A stretch of DNA of 64,000 bases from Aliiruegeria lutimaris (GTDB lineage Bacteria > Pseudomonadota > Alphaproteobacteria > Rhodobacterales > Rhodobacteraceae). Under the pieces are notes generated by a model that saw only the letters and a program-made list of their open reading frames with translations, did not search any database and was not told the DNA's origin. Below, one piece after another: positions 34,862-46,640 of the stretch (position 1 is its first letter; the number at the start of each line of letters is the position of its first letter). The DNA lies in assembly GCF_900099935.1 (NCBI RefSeq), contig NZ_FNEK01000023.1:1-64000 (forward strand). Reading direction: 5' to 3'. The position numbers were made by a program, and so were the translations under genes.

Positions 34862-36007
34862 TCAAAGTCCTTCGCGAACGGAACTGGCCAGCGGATAGCC
34901 CGAGAGGAACCGCGCGCGCAGGATGAGAGACCAGAACGCGACCCCGACAAACAGATGCGTAATGGCGACGTGCCATTGCGCCTGTGTCAGCACGGCGACA
35001 ATGCCGAGCACGACCTGCCCGAAGCACATCACCAGCACCCAGTCAAAGGCGCGGCGCGTGCGCGGATGGGCCGAGGCCCGGCTGCGGCGCCAGGCAAAGA
35101 TGGCGAAGGCGAAGACGATATAGCCAAGCGTGCGGTGCATGAACTGCACGAGGCCGGGATCTTCGAAGAAATTGCGCCAGACCGGTTCCAGCAGGAAGGG
35201 CGAAGGCGGGAAGACCGAGCCGTTCATCAGCGGCCAAGTCGGGAAGGCCACGCCGGCATCGATTCCGGCCACGAGCGCGCCGAGCAGGATCTGGAAGAAG
35301 GCGAGGTGCAGCAAACCGGTCGAAAGGCCCCAGAGCTTGGCTTCCTTGTTCCGGCGGGCCTGCATCAGCTCTCGCTCGGGGCGCGAGAGCAGGAGCATGT
35401 ACCACCAGAGCAGGCCGAGAATGACGAAGGCAAGGCCGAGATGGGTGGCCAGCCGGTAGGAGGCGACATCGAGCATCCCTTCGCCCAGCCCGCTGGAGAC
35501 CATCCACCAGCCGATGGCGCCCTGCACGCCGCCGAGAATGCCGGGAATTGCCAGCCGTCCGGTCCAACCGGTCGGGATCTTGCGCAGGGCAAGAAAACCC
35601 AGGAAGCCCACGGCCCAGACGAGGCCGATGACGCGGCCAAGCTGCCGGTGGCCCCATTCCCACCAATAGATGCCCTTGAACTCCTCCAGCGTCATGTCCT
35701 TGTTCTGGATCTGGAATTCCGGGATCTCCTGGTACTTGGCGAACTCCGCCTCCCAGGTTTCGACCGACATTGGCGGAATGGCTCCCGTGATCGGCTTCCA
35801 CTCGGTGATCGAGAGGCCCGAGTCGGTCAGGCGCGTCAGCCCGCCGACGAGGATCATGGCGACGACCATGGCAAAGAGGATGCCAAGCCAGACCCGTATC
35901 GCGCCGCGCGCCCCACGGGCGGCGCGGTCGATCATGCCGGGCTGGGCGGCGGGCGCTTTCGGGCGCTCCTCGCCAACCTCTTCGAAAATGCTGCGCTTGG
36001 CGGCCAT
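34862..36007 (-). CDS. ctaA: Heme A synthase (COX15/CtaA)
   Basis: A 381-residue inner-membrane enzyme that converts heme O to heme A for aa3-type cytochrome oxidases. About eight membrane helices are visible. Conserved blocks are GGLTRLTDSGLSITEWKPITGAIPP, WWEWGHRQLGRVIGLVWAVGF with a heme-ligand His, and QFMHRTLGYIVFAFAIFAW with another. It belongs to the alphaproteobacterial type 2 form that has no Cys pair. GGAG precedes the ATG. It is followed with one base gap by the M32 peptidase and sits 12 bp behind trmJ. Confidence 0.95.
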   Translation of the reverse strand: MAAKRSIFEEVGEERPKAPAAQPGMIDRAARGARGAIRVWLGILFAMVVAMILVGGLTRLTDSGLSITEWKPITGAIPPMSVETWEAEFAKYQEIPEFQIQNKDMTLEEFKGIYWWEWGHRQLGRVIGLVWAVGFLGFLALRKIPTGWTGRLAIPGILGGVQGAIGWWMVSSGLGEGMLDVASYRLATHLGLAFVILGLLWWYMLLLSRPERELMQARRNKEAKLWGLSTGLLHLAFFQILLGALVAGIDAGVAFPTWPLMNGSVFPPSPFLLEPVWRNFFEDPGLVQFMHRTLGYIVFAFAIFAWRRSRASAHPRTRRAFDWVLVMCFGQVVLGIVAVLTQAQWHVAITHLFVGVAFWSLILRARFLSGYPLASSVREGL

Positions 36008-36018
36008 GAACGGTCTCC

Positions 36019-36741
36019 TTAATCGTCCTTGGGGAGCGGGCGGGTCAACTGCCGCAGCATCCCGTGGAATATCTGCACATCAGCCCGGGTCAGGGCCAGC
36101 CGGGAAAGCATGTTCCGGATCGAAAGCTTCATCCCAGCCGCTTTCGTTTCGGGAAAGAAAAAGCCGGCATCGTCCAGTCGCTGCTCGAAATGGTCCCCGA
36201 GCTTCTCGATTTCAATCATCTGCGCACGTTCGATCTCCGGCGCCTCGGACAGTTGCTCGCTCTGCCGGTGCCACTCATAGGCGGTCAGCAGCACGCATTG
36301 CGCCAGGTTGAGCGAGAAGAATTCCGGGTTTACCGGGACGGTGATGATGGCATGGGCGCGCGCCACGTCCTCGTTTTCCAGCCCCGCCCGTTCGGGGCCG
36401 AAAAGCACGCCGACCTTGCCGCCCTCGGCGGTGATTGCACGGGCCTCGGCCATGGCCTGTTCGGGGGTCATCACCGGCTTGGTCAGCTCGCGGCTCCGCG
36501 CGGTGGTGGCGTAGACATGAGTGCAATCGGCCACAGCGTCGGCCACCGAGCCATAGAGCCCGGCATTGTCCAGCACGCGGGCCGCGCCGCTTGCCAGCGC
36601 CACAGCGCGCGTATTGGGCCAGCCATCGCGCGGCTCGACCAGGCGCATCCGGTCGAGGCCGAAATTGAGCATTGCCCGCGCCGCGCCGCCGATATTCTCG
36701 CCCATCTGCGGACGCACGAGGATGAAGCTGGGCTGGGACAT
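36019..36741 (-). CDS. trmJ: SpoU-type RNA methyltransferase, TrmJ-like
   Basis: A 240-residue SPOUT-class methyltransferase, probably making 2'-O-methyl at position 32 of tRNAs. The knot-domain motifs are FILVRPQMGENIGGAARAMLNFGL (motif 1), GVLFGPERAGLENEDV (motif 2) and NPEFFSLNLAQCVLLTAYEW (motif 3). The C-terminal ~80 residues are helical as in TrmJ. I chose the ATG at 36741, which has GGAG five bases upstream. The open frame further upstream is the complement of the thiE-like gene. Confidence 0.9.
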   Translation of the reverse strand: MSQPSFILVRPQMGENIGGAARAMLNFGLDRMRLVEPRDGWPNTRAVALASGAARVLDNAGLYGSVADAVADCTHVYATTARSRELTKPVMTPEQAMAEARAITAEGGKVGVLFGPERAGLENEDVARAHAIITVPVNPEFFSLNLAQCVLLTAYEWHRQSEQLSEAPEIERAQMIEIEKLGDHFEQRLDDAGFFFPETKAAGMKLSIRNMLSRLALTRADVQIFHGMLRQLTRPLPKDD

Positions 36742-36867
36742 GAGCACTCCTGAATTTCGATCCCGGACCTGATACGCCGCCAGCCCCACGGCTTCAAGCA
36801 GGCATGGCGCAGGCGAAAAAAGGGCGCTAGAAGACGCAGGATCCATTGAAGAAGCCGGAGCGAGAAA

Positions 36868-37482
36868 ATGGCCGAGCAGGAACAGCCGCAGATCTATCTC
36901 ATCAGCCCGCCGGAATTCGAGCTGTCGCGTTTTCCCGACCAACTGGCGCGAGTGCTGGATTCGCGCGAGATTGCCTGTTTCCGGCTGGCGCTCGCCTCGC
37001 AAGACGAGGATCGTATCGCGCGGGCGGCCGATGCCTGCCGGGCGGTCTGCCATGAGCGCGATATCGCGATCGTCATCTCGCAGCATCTGCGCCTGGCCGA
37101 GCGGCTGGGGCTCGATGGCGTCCATCTGGACGGCGCGCGCGGGATCCGCGACGCACGCACCGAGCTGGGCGAGGATGCGATTGTCGGTGCCTTCTGCGGC
37201 GCCTCCCGCCATGACGGCATGAATGCAGGCGAAGCCGGGGCCGATTACGTCTCCTTCGGCCCGGTTGGCGACACGCCGCTCGGCGATGGTACGCGGGCAG
37301 ATCTGGAGCTGTTCTCCTGGTGGTCCGAGATGATCGAGGTTCCGGTCGTGGCCGAGGGCGCGCTGGATCAGGATCTGGTTGCAAGCCTTTCTTCTGCCGT
37401 CGATTTCTTTGGAATCGGCAGCGAGATCTGGACAGCCGAAGACCCCGCCGTGGCGCTCTCCACGCTCCTGGCGCGGATGTAG
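36868..37482 (+). CDS. Thiamine phosphate synthase-like (ThiE/TenI fold) protein
   Basis: A 204-residue TIM-barrel protein. RLGLDGVHLDGARGIRDAR and GADYVSFGPVGDTPLGDG match the middle and phosphate-binding regions of ThiE. In true ThiE the first barrel strand ends in QxRxK, which binds the pyrimidine pyrophosphate; here the region reads IACFRLALAS, so the Gln and Lys are missing. It may therefore be a TenI-like relative with a different role. No other thiamine gene is adjacent. It is divergent from trmJ across 126 bp. Confidence 0.7.
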   Translation: MAEQEQPQIYLISPPEFELSRFPDQLARVLDSREIACFRLALASQDEDRIARAADACRAVCHERDIAIVISQHLRLAERLGLDGVHLDGARGIRDARTELGEDAIVGAFCGASRHDGMNAGEAGADYVSFGPVGDTPLGDGTRADLELFSWWSEMIEVPVVAEGALDQDLVASLSSAVDFFGIGSEIWTAEDPAVALSTLLARM

Positions 37483-37486
37483 CCGA

Positions 37487-38347
37487 TCACCCTTGGGCGG
37501 GGCGGATGTCGTTGAGACGTGCGCTCGCCACGCCCTCGCGGACGGCCTCCTCGCAGACCGCGGCCAGCGCCTTGCGTCCGCCGATATCGTGCAGCGCCAC
37601 GGGCGGGTGATAGATCACATCGACCGAGCCCTGTCGCTTCTGCCGCAGCACCTTCAGGAAATGCTCGCCGAATTCCATGTCGGCCCACCAGCCATAGAAG
37701 CGCGGATCCTCGCCCTCGGGGGCGTGATAGACCACGCTGACCGGTTGAACCTGCAGAAACTCCGGCAGGTCATCAGCATAGAAGGCCTGGAACAGGGTCG
37801 TCTTGAACGGCAGCACGCGCAGCCCGTCGGTACTCGTCCCTTCCGGAAAGAACAGCAGGCGGTGGCCGGCTTTCAGGCGCTGCTCGAAAATCGCCGCCTG
37901 CGACCGCGCCTCGCGCCGGTCGCGGTTGATGAAGACCGTGCCCGTGGCCCGCGCCAGCCAGCCGATTCCGGGCCATCCGGCCACCTCGGCCTTGGAGACG
38001 AAATAAATCCGGTCGGAAGCGTTCAGCGAAAAGATGTCAAGCCAGCTGACATGGTTGGACACCTGCGCCCCGCGCCCCTCCATCGGGACTCCATGCACCT
38101 TGCGGTGGATTCCGAGGAAAACGAAGGCGGATTGGCAGACAAAGCGCGTGATGGCCGGTGTCCAGGGGCGGTTCTCGCCAAAGAGCGGCCTTTCGATCAG
38201 CCGCAACAGAAGCAAGAGCGCCAGACAGCCGAAAACGACGATCGCGAGTGGAATCGCCCGGCGCAGCACCCGGAACCAATCCCGCAATCCCCGCGGCGCA
38301 TGCATCTCGGGTTCATCTTCCGAGCGCCACGTCGCGTCCGAAGTCAT
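37487..38347 (-). CDS. olsA: Lysophospholipid acyltransferase, probable OlsA (ornithine lipid synthesis)
   Basis: A 286-residue PlsC-family acyltransferase. A membrane helix covers about residues 33-50 (LAIVVFGCLALLLLLRL). The catalytic HX4D motif is NHVSWLD (His99, Asp104), and block III is FPEGTSTDG. In ornithine lipid synthesis this enzyme adds the second acyl chain to lyso-ornithine lipid. It overlaps the upstream olsB by 4 bp, which supports that role over general phospholipid synthesis. The ATG at 38347 was chosen from the overlap and the family start. Confidence 0.88.
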   Translation of the reverse strand: MTSDATWRSEDEPEMHAPRGLRDWFRVLRRAIPLAIVVFGCLALLLLLRLIERPLFGENRPWTPAITRFVCQSAFVFLGIHRKVHGVPMEGRGAQVSNHVSWLDIFSLNASDRIYFVSKAEVAGWPGIGWLARATGTVFINRDRREARSQAAIFEQRLKAGHRLLFFPEGTSTDGLRVLPFKTTLFQAFYADDLPEFLQVQPVSVVYHAPEGEDPRFYGWWADMEFGEHFLKVLRQKRQGSVDVIYHPPVALHDIGGRKALAAVCEEAVREGVASARLNDIRPAQG

Positions 38348-39120
38348 CCGCGCCCGCCCGTGTACAGGTTGCGCTGCTTCTCTGAAATCTTTTCGGTATC
38401 CATGACGAGGCAGATATCGGTCGTGTTGAAGGGCCGGTCGATGAAAGCGCCCTCGCCCACATAGCCGCCGAGTCGCAGGTACCCCTTGATCAGCGCCGGG
38501 ATCTCGCGCACGGCCTGCACCCTGTCGAGCTTGTCTTCCGGCAGGATGTTCATCGACGTGAAGTTTTCTTCCAGGGCGCGCACGCGCAATTCCGGCGGCG
38601 CAAGATGGGCGTGATGAAGGTAGGAGAGTGGCTGCGCCAGTGCCTCCACATCGGTTCCATGAAAGCTCGCCACACCGAAAAGCAGCTCGATATCGCGCTC
38701 CGTCACATAGCGGCCAAGTCCGTTCCACAGGTGATAGAGCGCCATCCCGCCGCGATAATCGGCATGCAGGCAGGAGCGGCCCAGCTCCAGCAAGCGTTTC
38801 CCGGAGCGCACCAGCAGGCCAAGATCGTACTCGCCCGCACAATAAAAGCCGCCGGCCGCTGCGGCGCGTTCGCCCGGCATCAGCCGATACACACCGACCA
38901 CATGCTCCAGCGCCGCCGCATCGCGCCTTGTGTCCACAAGGATCATGTGATCGTAAAACGGATCGAACCGATCCCGCTCGAAACGGTTCTCGTGATCGAC
39001 GAGCGCCCCGTTGCCGTGCAACTCCTGCACGAAGACGTTGTAGCGCAGCCTTTGAGCGGCAAGCATGTCCTGCTCGCTCTCGGCCAGCCTAACTTGGAAT
39101 TGGGGGTCTGCGGCGCTCAT
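38344..39120 (-). CDS. olsB: Ornithine-acyl[ACP] N-acyltransferase OlsB
   Basis: A 258-residue GNAT-fold enzyme adding a 3-hydroxyacyl chain to ornithine, the first step of ornithine lipid synthesis. The N-terminal QVRLAESEQDMLAAQRLRYNVFVQELHG, the region LELGRSCLHADYRGG and YLRLGGYVGEGAFIDRPFNTTDICLVMD are diagnostic. It forms an overlapping pair with olsA. In several Alphaproteobacteria this pathway is induced by phosphate limitation; I saw no convincing Pho box in the 150 bp upstream. Confidence 0.92.
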   Translation of the reverse strand: MSAADPQFQVRLAESEQDMLAAQRLRYNVFVQELHGNGALVDHENRFERDRFDPFYDHMILVDTRRDAAALEHVVGVYRLMPGERAAAAGGFYCAGEYDLGLLVRSGKRLLELGRSCLHADYRGGMALYHLWNGLGRYVTERDIELLFGVASFHGTDVEALAQPLSYLHHAHLAPPELRVRALEENFTSMNILPEDKLDRVQAVREIPALIKGYLRLGGYVGEGAFIDRPFNTTDICLVMDTEKISEKQRNLYTGGRG

Positions 39121-39254
39121 GCCCGGGGCGGTCTCTTGCCTGTCTGCGGTTTCGAGGGTGTTTAGGCAAAGCCGCCAGTCTTGTCCACACTCCCCATTTT
39201 CAGCGGGTTGACGCCCCGCACAGGTCAGATAATTTACGCAGCGTTTTGTGTACC

Positions 39255-39273
39255 TTCCGCTGTTTGAGCGGAA
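39255..39273. terminator. Small hairpin behind the DUF3553 gene
   Basis: TTCCGCT (39255-39261) and AGCGGAA (39267-39273) pair around a 5-nt loop, 4 bp after the DUF3553 stop on the minus strand. No T-run follows, so this is a weak terminator candidate. Confidence 0.4.
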
Positions 39274-39276
39274 ATA

Positions 39277-39456
39277 TCAGACGTCTTCCGGAAGCAGACC
39301 GATGACACGACCATCCAGCACGACCTTGCCGGCGTGTTCAAAATTGACCGTTATCCTGTGCCCGGCACGGGATTGTACTTGGCCCAGCCCCCAATCGGGC
39401 TGGTCTGGATGGCGAACCAGCATGCCTGGTTCGAGAAAAGCATTCATGTCGATCAT
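39277..39456 (-). CDS. DUF3553 small protein
   Basis: A 59-residue protein with the DUF3553 pattern LEPGMLVRHPDQPDWGLGQVQS, then VNFEHAGKVVLDGR. The fold resembles the small barrel found at the C-terminus of some UvrD/PcrA-type helicases and probably contacts RNA polymerase or nucleic acid, but its function is unproven. Several in-frame ATGs occur (39465, 39456, 39447). I prefer 39456 because GGAAG lies just upstream and family proteins begin shortly before NAFLEPG. It is divergent from chpT across 29 bp. Confidence 0.75.
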   Translation of the reverse strand: MIDMNAFLEPGMLVRHPDQPDWGLGQVQSRAGHRITVNFEHAGKVVLDGRVIGLLPEDV

Positions 39457-39485
39457 GGCTTCCATACCTTCAGGAACTCCCACTC

Positions 39486-40091
39486 ATGTCCAGTAACGAT
39501 CCCTTGGCCAGTCCCGATCTCACCTCGCTGATAGGCTCGCGGATCTGTCACGATCTGATCAGCCCCGTAGGCGCAATCGGAAACGGGTTGGAACTGCTGT
39601 CAATGGCGGGGTCCGGCGGGCCGGAAGTGGCCCTGATCTCCGACAGCGTCTCCAATGCCAACGCGCGCATCCGCTTCTTTCGGATCGCCTTCGGAATGGC
39701 GTCGTCCGAACAGGGCACGCCACGTTCCGAGATCCTGTCGATCCTCAGGGACATCTATGGCGAAACGCGGATCAAGCTGGACTGGGCCGTGAACGTCGAT
39801 TGTCGCCGCGCCGAGGCCAAGGCGGCGTTCCTGACCCTGCTGTGCCTGGAGAACGCCCTGCCCTATGGCGGCGAGATCGTCGTGACCCGCTCCGATGGCC
39901 GATGGCAATTCACCGCTATCAGCCCGAAACTCAAATATGACGAGGCGCTCTGGGCTGTATCGACCAGCAGCGCCCCCTTCGAGCTTTCGCCGAAAAACGT
40001 GCAATTCGCGCTGCTGCCGGAGGCCTTGGCGAGGCTCGGCCGCCGGCTCGCGCTCACGCAAACCCAAGGCACGCTCGCTCTGACCTACTGA
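39486..40091 (+). CDS. chpT: ChpT-type histidine phosphotransferase
   Basis: A 201-residue protein of the histidine phosphotransferase ChpT family. The H-box SRICHDLISPVGAIGNGLELL places the phosphorylated His at 22. The C-terminal ~110 residues resemble a degenerate kinase ATPase domain with LLCLENALPYGGEI, lacking nucleotide-binding motifs as in Caulobacter ChpT. In known systems it relays phosphate from CckA to CtrA and CpdR. Neither of those genes is in the window, but a CtrA-type site is found at 22297. It ends 18 bp before the convergent proA. Confidence 0.88.
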   Translation: MSSNDPLASPDLTSLIGSRICHDLISPVGAIGNGLELLSMAGSGGPEVALISDSVSNANARIRFFRIAFGMASSEQGTPRSEILSILRDIYGETRIKLDWAVNVDCRRAEAKAAFLTLLCLENALPYGGEIVVTRSDGRWQFTAISPKLKYDEALWAVSTSSAPFELSPKNVQFALLPEALARLGRRLALTQTQGTLALTY

Positions 40092-40109
40092 GTCGACAGG
40101 CGCGCCCCG

Positions 40110-41363
40110 TTACGGGCGCGTCGTGCCATCTCCCTCGACCAGATACTTGAAACTCGTCAACTGCGCCGCGCCGACCGGGCCACGTGCATGCATCTTGCCG
40201 GTCGCAATCCCGATCTCCGCGCCCATCCCGAATTCGCCGCCATCGGCGAACTGGGTCGATGCGTTGCGCATCAGGATCGCGCTGTCGAGGCGTTGGAAGA
40301 ACCGCGCCGCCGCCGCATCGTCCTCGGTCAGAATCGCCTCGGTGTGGCTGGAGCCGTATTGGCGGATATGCGCAATCGCGTCGTCAATGTTATCAACGAC
40401 CTTTGCGGCGATTATCATGTCGAGGAACTCGGTGCCGAAATCATCGTCCGCGGCCTCGACCGAGCCATCAAGTCCGCGCGCGCGCACCTCGACCCCAGCT
40501 GCCTTGAGATCGTCCACGATCTGCTGGCCAAGGGTGTCGGCAATATCGCGATGCACCAACAGACATTCCGCCGAGCCGCAGATTCCCGTCCGCCGAGTCT
40601 TGGCGTTCAGCACCACCGCGCGCGCTTTCTCAGGATCGGCCGCCTTGTCGACATAGACATGACAGATACCCTCCAGATGGGCAAAGACGGGCACGCGCGC
40701 CTCGCGTTGCACCAGCCCAACCAGCCCCTTACCGCCCCGCGGCACGATCACGTCGATCGTGTCGGTCATGTGCAGCATCTCGCGCACCGCCTCGCGGTCC
40801 CGCGTCGGCACCAGCTGTATCGTAGCCTCCGGCAGCTTTGCGGCCTTCAGCCCTTCGACTAGACAGGCATGGATCGCGCCAGAGGAGTGGAAACTCTCCG
40901 AACCACCCCGCAGGATCACCGCATTGCCCGCCCAGAGACAGAGTGCGCCGGCATCGGCGGTCACGTTGGGCCGGCTTTCATAGATCACGCCCACGACACC
41001 GAGCGGCGTGCGCACCCTGCGGATATGCAGGCCCGAGGCCATTTCCCACTCCGCAAGCGTTTCTCCCACCGGGTCGGTCTGGGATGCTACCGCCATCAGG
41101 CCATCGACAATGCCGCGAATCCGCCCCTCGTCCAGCATCAGGCGATCCATCATCGCCGCCGAGAGCCCCTTCTCGCGGCCAAATTCGAGGTCCTTGGCGT
41201 TGGCCTCGACAATCTCTGCACGGCGTTTCCACACCGCATCGGCCGCCGCCACCAGCGCGGCATGCTTGCGTTCGGTGCTGGCAAAGGCAAGCTCCGCGGA
41301 CGCGGCCCGCGCCTTCTTGCCCATTTCGGCCATAAGGGCGGAAATTTCGGTATGGTCTTTCAT
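40110..41363 (-). CDS. proA: Gamma-glutamyl phosphate reductase
   Basis: A 417-residue aldehyde-dehydrogenase-type enzyme reducing gamma-glutamyl phosphate to glutamate semialdehyde in proline synthesis. [34 protein letters not shown] is the NADPH-binding region. The catalytic Cys lies in [16 protein letters not shown], and the C-terminal [19 protein letters not shown] is typical. The ATG at 41363 was chosen with AGAGGGG upstream. Although proB lies next, 163 bp with a hairpin element separate the two. Confidence 0.96.
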   Translation of the reverse strand: MKDHTEISALMAEMGKKARAASAELAFASTERKHAALVAAADAVWKRRAEIVEANAKDLEFGREKGLSAAMMDRLMLDEGRIRGIVDGLMAVASQTDPVGETLAEWEMASGLHIRRVRTPLGVVGVIYESRPNVTADAGALCLWAGNAVILRGGSESFHSSGAIHACLVEGLKAAKLPEATIQLVPTRDREAVREMLHMTDTIDVIVPRGGKGLVGLVQREARVPVFAHLEGICHVYVDKAADPEKARAVVLNAKTRRTGICGSAECLLVHRDIADTLGQQIVDDLKAAGVEVRARGLDGSVEAADDDFGTEFLDMIIAAKVVDNIDDAIAHIRQYGSSHTEAILTEDDAAAARFFQRLDSAILMRNASTQFADGGEFGMGAEIGIATGKMHARGPVGAAQLTSFKYLVEGDGTTRP

Positions 41364-41450
41364 CGGAAGCACCCCTCTCGGAGCGCCTGAATAGGACATC
41401 AAGCCCGCGATCTCAACGCAAAACCCGCCCGGAGCGGCTCACTTCGCGTC

Positions 41451-41517
41451 CATCATCTTTCCGGAAATATCCCGGGGGGAGCGCTCGCAAGAGCGCCGGG
41501 GGGCAGCGCCCCCCGCA
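41451..41517 (-). repeat. Oriented 3' intergenic element, copy 3 (double hairpin)
   Basis: On the minus strand, GGGGGGC-GCT-GCCCCCC (41498-41514) and GCGCTC-TTGC-GAGCGC (41481-41496) are followed by CCCCCGGGATATTTCC. It begins 10 bp after the proB stop codon. It is nearly identical in layout to the copy at 3491, including the second hairpin. Confidence 0.7.
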
Positions 41518-41526
41518 ACCGGTCGC

Positions 41527-44264
<2,738 letters not shown>

Positions 44265-44591
44265 ACCCTGCATGTATCGCGCTCCGGGGAGGTCATGGTC
44301 CTGCGCGGTTCCGCAGGCCAGTTCAGAGATCGTTTCCACCGGGCGTCAGCGGTGCCGCGCCTGAAAAATGCAATGCACGAGCAGCGGGTCCAGTTCGGCC
44401 TCGGTGCGGACATGAACGAGTTGCCCGCTCTCCAGTTCCGTCTGCACGGTTGCCAGCGCAACGGCAGAAAAACCTTGGCCGAGCTTGAACATTTTCTTGA
44501 TCGTGACGAGCGCATTGGCGTGGTGACGAATTCCGAAGAGACACCCTCGAGGCACCCTCACGCGTGGTCCACTGCCCACCACACGTTTCAC
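44265..44591 (-). pseudogene. Possible LysR-type regulator remnant (C-terminal effector-binding part)
   Basis: The minus strand from 44591 reads ANALVTIKKMFKLGQGFSAVALATVQTELESGQLVHV and PLLVHCIFQARHR. This resembles the C-terminal part of LysR effector-binding domains, where a loop rich in Gly is followed by a strand ending in SGxLV. A TGA at 44346-44348 interrupts it. The same frame continues with RPVETISELACGTAQDHDL, where an LTTR C-terminus would lie. There is no N-terminal helix-turn-helix. The similarity is recalled and moderate. Confidence 0.4.
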
Positions 44592-44647
44592 AGGTCACCG
44601 TTGATCTTCAGAAATACTTATGAAGGTGCCATCACCATTGTTCGTCC

Positions 44648-45442
44648 CTAGATCGTGCCGCCGAGGGAATCCTCAAGTGCCACAAGCTCCTGACCGCCCG
44701 CCATCATGTCCTGGAGTTCCTCGGGAGTTATCTGGCCGCGCTGCGCGGTACCCAATGTCTGGCCACGGTTCAGCACGGTGAAACGGTCGCCAACGGCGAG
44801 AGCATGACGCACGTTATGGGTGATGAAGACCACGGCGATGTCCTGTTTGCGCACCTTGTCTATCGTCGCGAGCACATTGGCCGTCTGGCGCACGCCGAGC
44901 GCGGAAGTGGGCTCGTCGAGGATCAGAACCTTGGCGCCAAAATGAACCGCGCGGGCAATGGCCACTGTCTGCCGCTCTCCGCCAGACAGAGTTCCGACAG
45001 CCTGGTCCGGACCGCGAAGGTTGATTCCCATCCTGCGCATCTCTTCCATGGTCACCTGGTTGGCCAGATCGTGATCGAAGAACTTCAGCGGCCCGATCTT
45101 CTTGAGGGGTTCGTTACCCATGAAGAAATTGCGGCTGACCGACATCAACGGGATCATCGCCAGATGCTGGTGCACGGTCGCAATCCCGGCAGAGATGGCA
45201 TCGCGCGGGTCGTCGAAATGCATCGGCTTGCCTTCAAAGATGATCTCGCCCGCGGTGGGTTTGTGCACGCCCGACATGGTCTTGATGAAAGTTGACTTGC
45301 CAGCGCCGTTGTCGCCCAGAAGGCAATGGCATTCCCCGGGATAGACATCGACCGATACGCCGGCCAGCGCGATGACCGAACCGAAATGTTTCTCGATATT
45401 GATCATCCGTATGATTGGTTCGTGGATGCTGCGGGTGTTCAT
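44648..45442 (-). CDS. Sugar ABC transporter ATP-binding protein (single-domain), probable inositol uptake
   Basis: A 264-residue ABC ATPase of the CUT2 sugar class, with a single nucleotide-binding domain as in FrcA and not the duplicated RbsA form. Walker A is [10 protein letters not shown], the signature is [15 protein letters not shown], Walker B is [12 protein letters not shown] and the switch His is in [11 protein letters not shown]. It starts one base after the permease stop, in one operon with permease and binding protein. The LacI operator at 47670 and the neighbouring iol genes point to myo-inositol or a related polyol as the substrate. Confidence 0.9.
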   Translation of the reverse strand: MNTRSIHEPIIRMINIEKHFGSVIALAGVSVDVYPGECHCLLGDNGAGKSTFIKTMSGVHKPTAGEIIFEGKPMHFDDPRDAISAGIATVHQHLAMIPLMSVSRNFFMGNEPLKKIGPLKFFDHDLANQVTMEEMRRMGINLRGPDQAVGTLSGGERQTVAIARAVHFGAKVLILDEPTSALGVRQTANVLATIDKVRKQDIAVVFITHNVRHALAVGDRFTVLNRGQTLGTAQRGQITPEELQDMMAGGQELVALEDSLGGTI

Positions 45443-45443
45443 C

Positions 45444-46568
45444 TCAACGTTCCCCTGTAATCAGACGGCGAATATAGGTGTTCAGGATCACTGCGAAGAG
45501 CAGGATGATGCCCAGGAAGACACGGAACAGCGAGCTTTCCACCCCGGCGAAGAACAGCCCCTGCTGCACCACTCCGAAGATCAGCGCGCCAAGCGCTGCC
45601 CCGATGACGGAGCCATAGCCGCCCGTCAGGAGCGCACCACCGATGACAACGGCGATGATAGCCTCGAATTCCTTCAAGAGACCGCGGTCGGCCCCGGCAG
45701 AGCCGAATTCCATTACTTGGCAGGTGGCAAAGACACAGGCGCAGAAGGCTGTGAACATGAACATCAGGATCTTTACCCGGCTGACGGGCACGCCAGAGTT
45801 GCGCGCGGCCTCTGCATCTCCACCCGACGCGAAGATCCAGTTGCCGAAGCGCGTGCGGGTCAGGAGGATATGGCCAAAAATAACGAGGATGATCGCCCAG
45901 ACGATCAGCATCGGGATCCCGTCGACAACCGGTTGTCCCTCGCGTGTGCCGCGTTCGAAAGTCTCGATGAGGCCGGCCTGTCCCATCCAGGTAAAGAAAC
46001 CGGTCAGGATCTTCCCGCCGAACAGAGCGGCGAGCCAGTCGCCCTCGGCCACGTCCCTTACACCGCTGATGATCGTTTTCCGCTCGATCGTCTGCGGCAG
46101 GTAGATCGTGAAGCCACGCAGGATGAACAAGAATGCAAGGGTAACGATGAAGCTTGGCAGGCCGGTGCGGATCACGATGTACCCGTTGAGCGCGCCTATC
46201 ACGATGCACATTGCAAATGTCACGATGATCGCAAGCCACACGGGCCAACCGAGCGTGACCGACAGGATCGCGATCATCATGCCCGAAAAACCTATCATGG
46301 AACCGACGGACAGATCGAACTCTCCCGCAATCATCAACAGACAGGCGCCGACGGCGATAATCATGAACTGTGCCGACACCGTCGACCAGTTCATCACACC
46401 CTGGGAACTGAACATTCCGCTATCGAACGCGAAAAGCAGAAAGAAGGTAAAGACTGCGACGGTTCCGACCAGGCCTCCCAGTTCCGGGCGGATAAGCGCG
46501 CGGCGCAAGGCGGACATTTCCTTGACGCGTTCGTCGGACACAGTTTGTGACTGCGCTGTCTGTGACAT
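45444..46568 (-). CDS. Sugar ABC transporter permease (CUT2 class)
   Basis: A 374-residue inner-membrane permease of the RbsC/FrcC type with about ten hydrophobic helices. [23 protein letters not shown] is the characteristic CUT2 block (GxxDLSVG). [28 protein letters not shown] is the ATPase-contact loop, and [17 protein letters not shown] follows. It lies 72 bp behind the binding-protein gene. Confidence 0.92.
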   Translation of the reverse strand: MSQTAQSQTVSDERVKEMSALRRALIRPELGGLVGTVAVFTFFLLFAFDSGMFSSQGVMNWSTVSAQFMIIAVGACLLMIAGEFDLSVGSMIGFSGMMIAILSVTLGWPVWLAIIVTFAMCIVIGALNGYIVIRTGLPSFIVTLAFLFILRGFTIYLPQTIERKTIISGVRDVAEGDWLAALFGGKILTGFFTWMGQAGLIETFERGTREGQPVVDGIPMLIVWAIILVIFGHILLTRTRFGNWIFASGGDAEAARNSGVPVSRVKILMFMFTAFCACVFATCQVMEFGSAGADRGLLKEFEAIIAVVIGGALLTGGYGSVIGAALGALIFGVVQQGLFFAGVESSLFRVFLGIILLFAVILNTYIRRLITGER

Positions 46569-46640
46569 CGCTCAAGCTCCGTTTGTCTGCTGAATGTTTT
46601 TGATCGGAGGCACGGACGGACCCGGCGCCTCCGAGTTGGC

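Noticed and set aside
36742-37212. Upstream extension of the trmJ frame
   Set aside because: It covers the opposite strand of the thiE-like gene and lacks family similarity; the ATG at 36741 has GGAG in place.
38348-38842. Upstream extension of the olsA frame
   Set aside because: It overlaps olsB in another frame of the same strand. The ATGA overlap at 38344-38347 gives the proper start.
39121-39254. Pho box before olsB
   Set aside because: No pair of 7-mers resembling CTGTCAT at 11-bp spacing was found; the nearest candidate (CTGACCT) is isolated.
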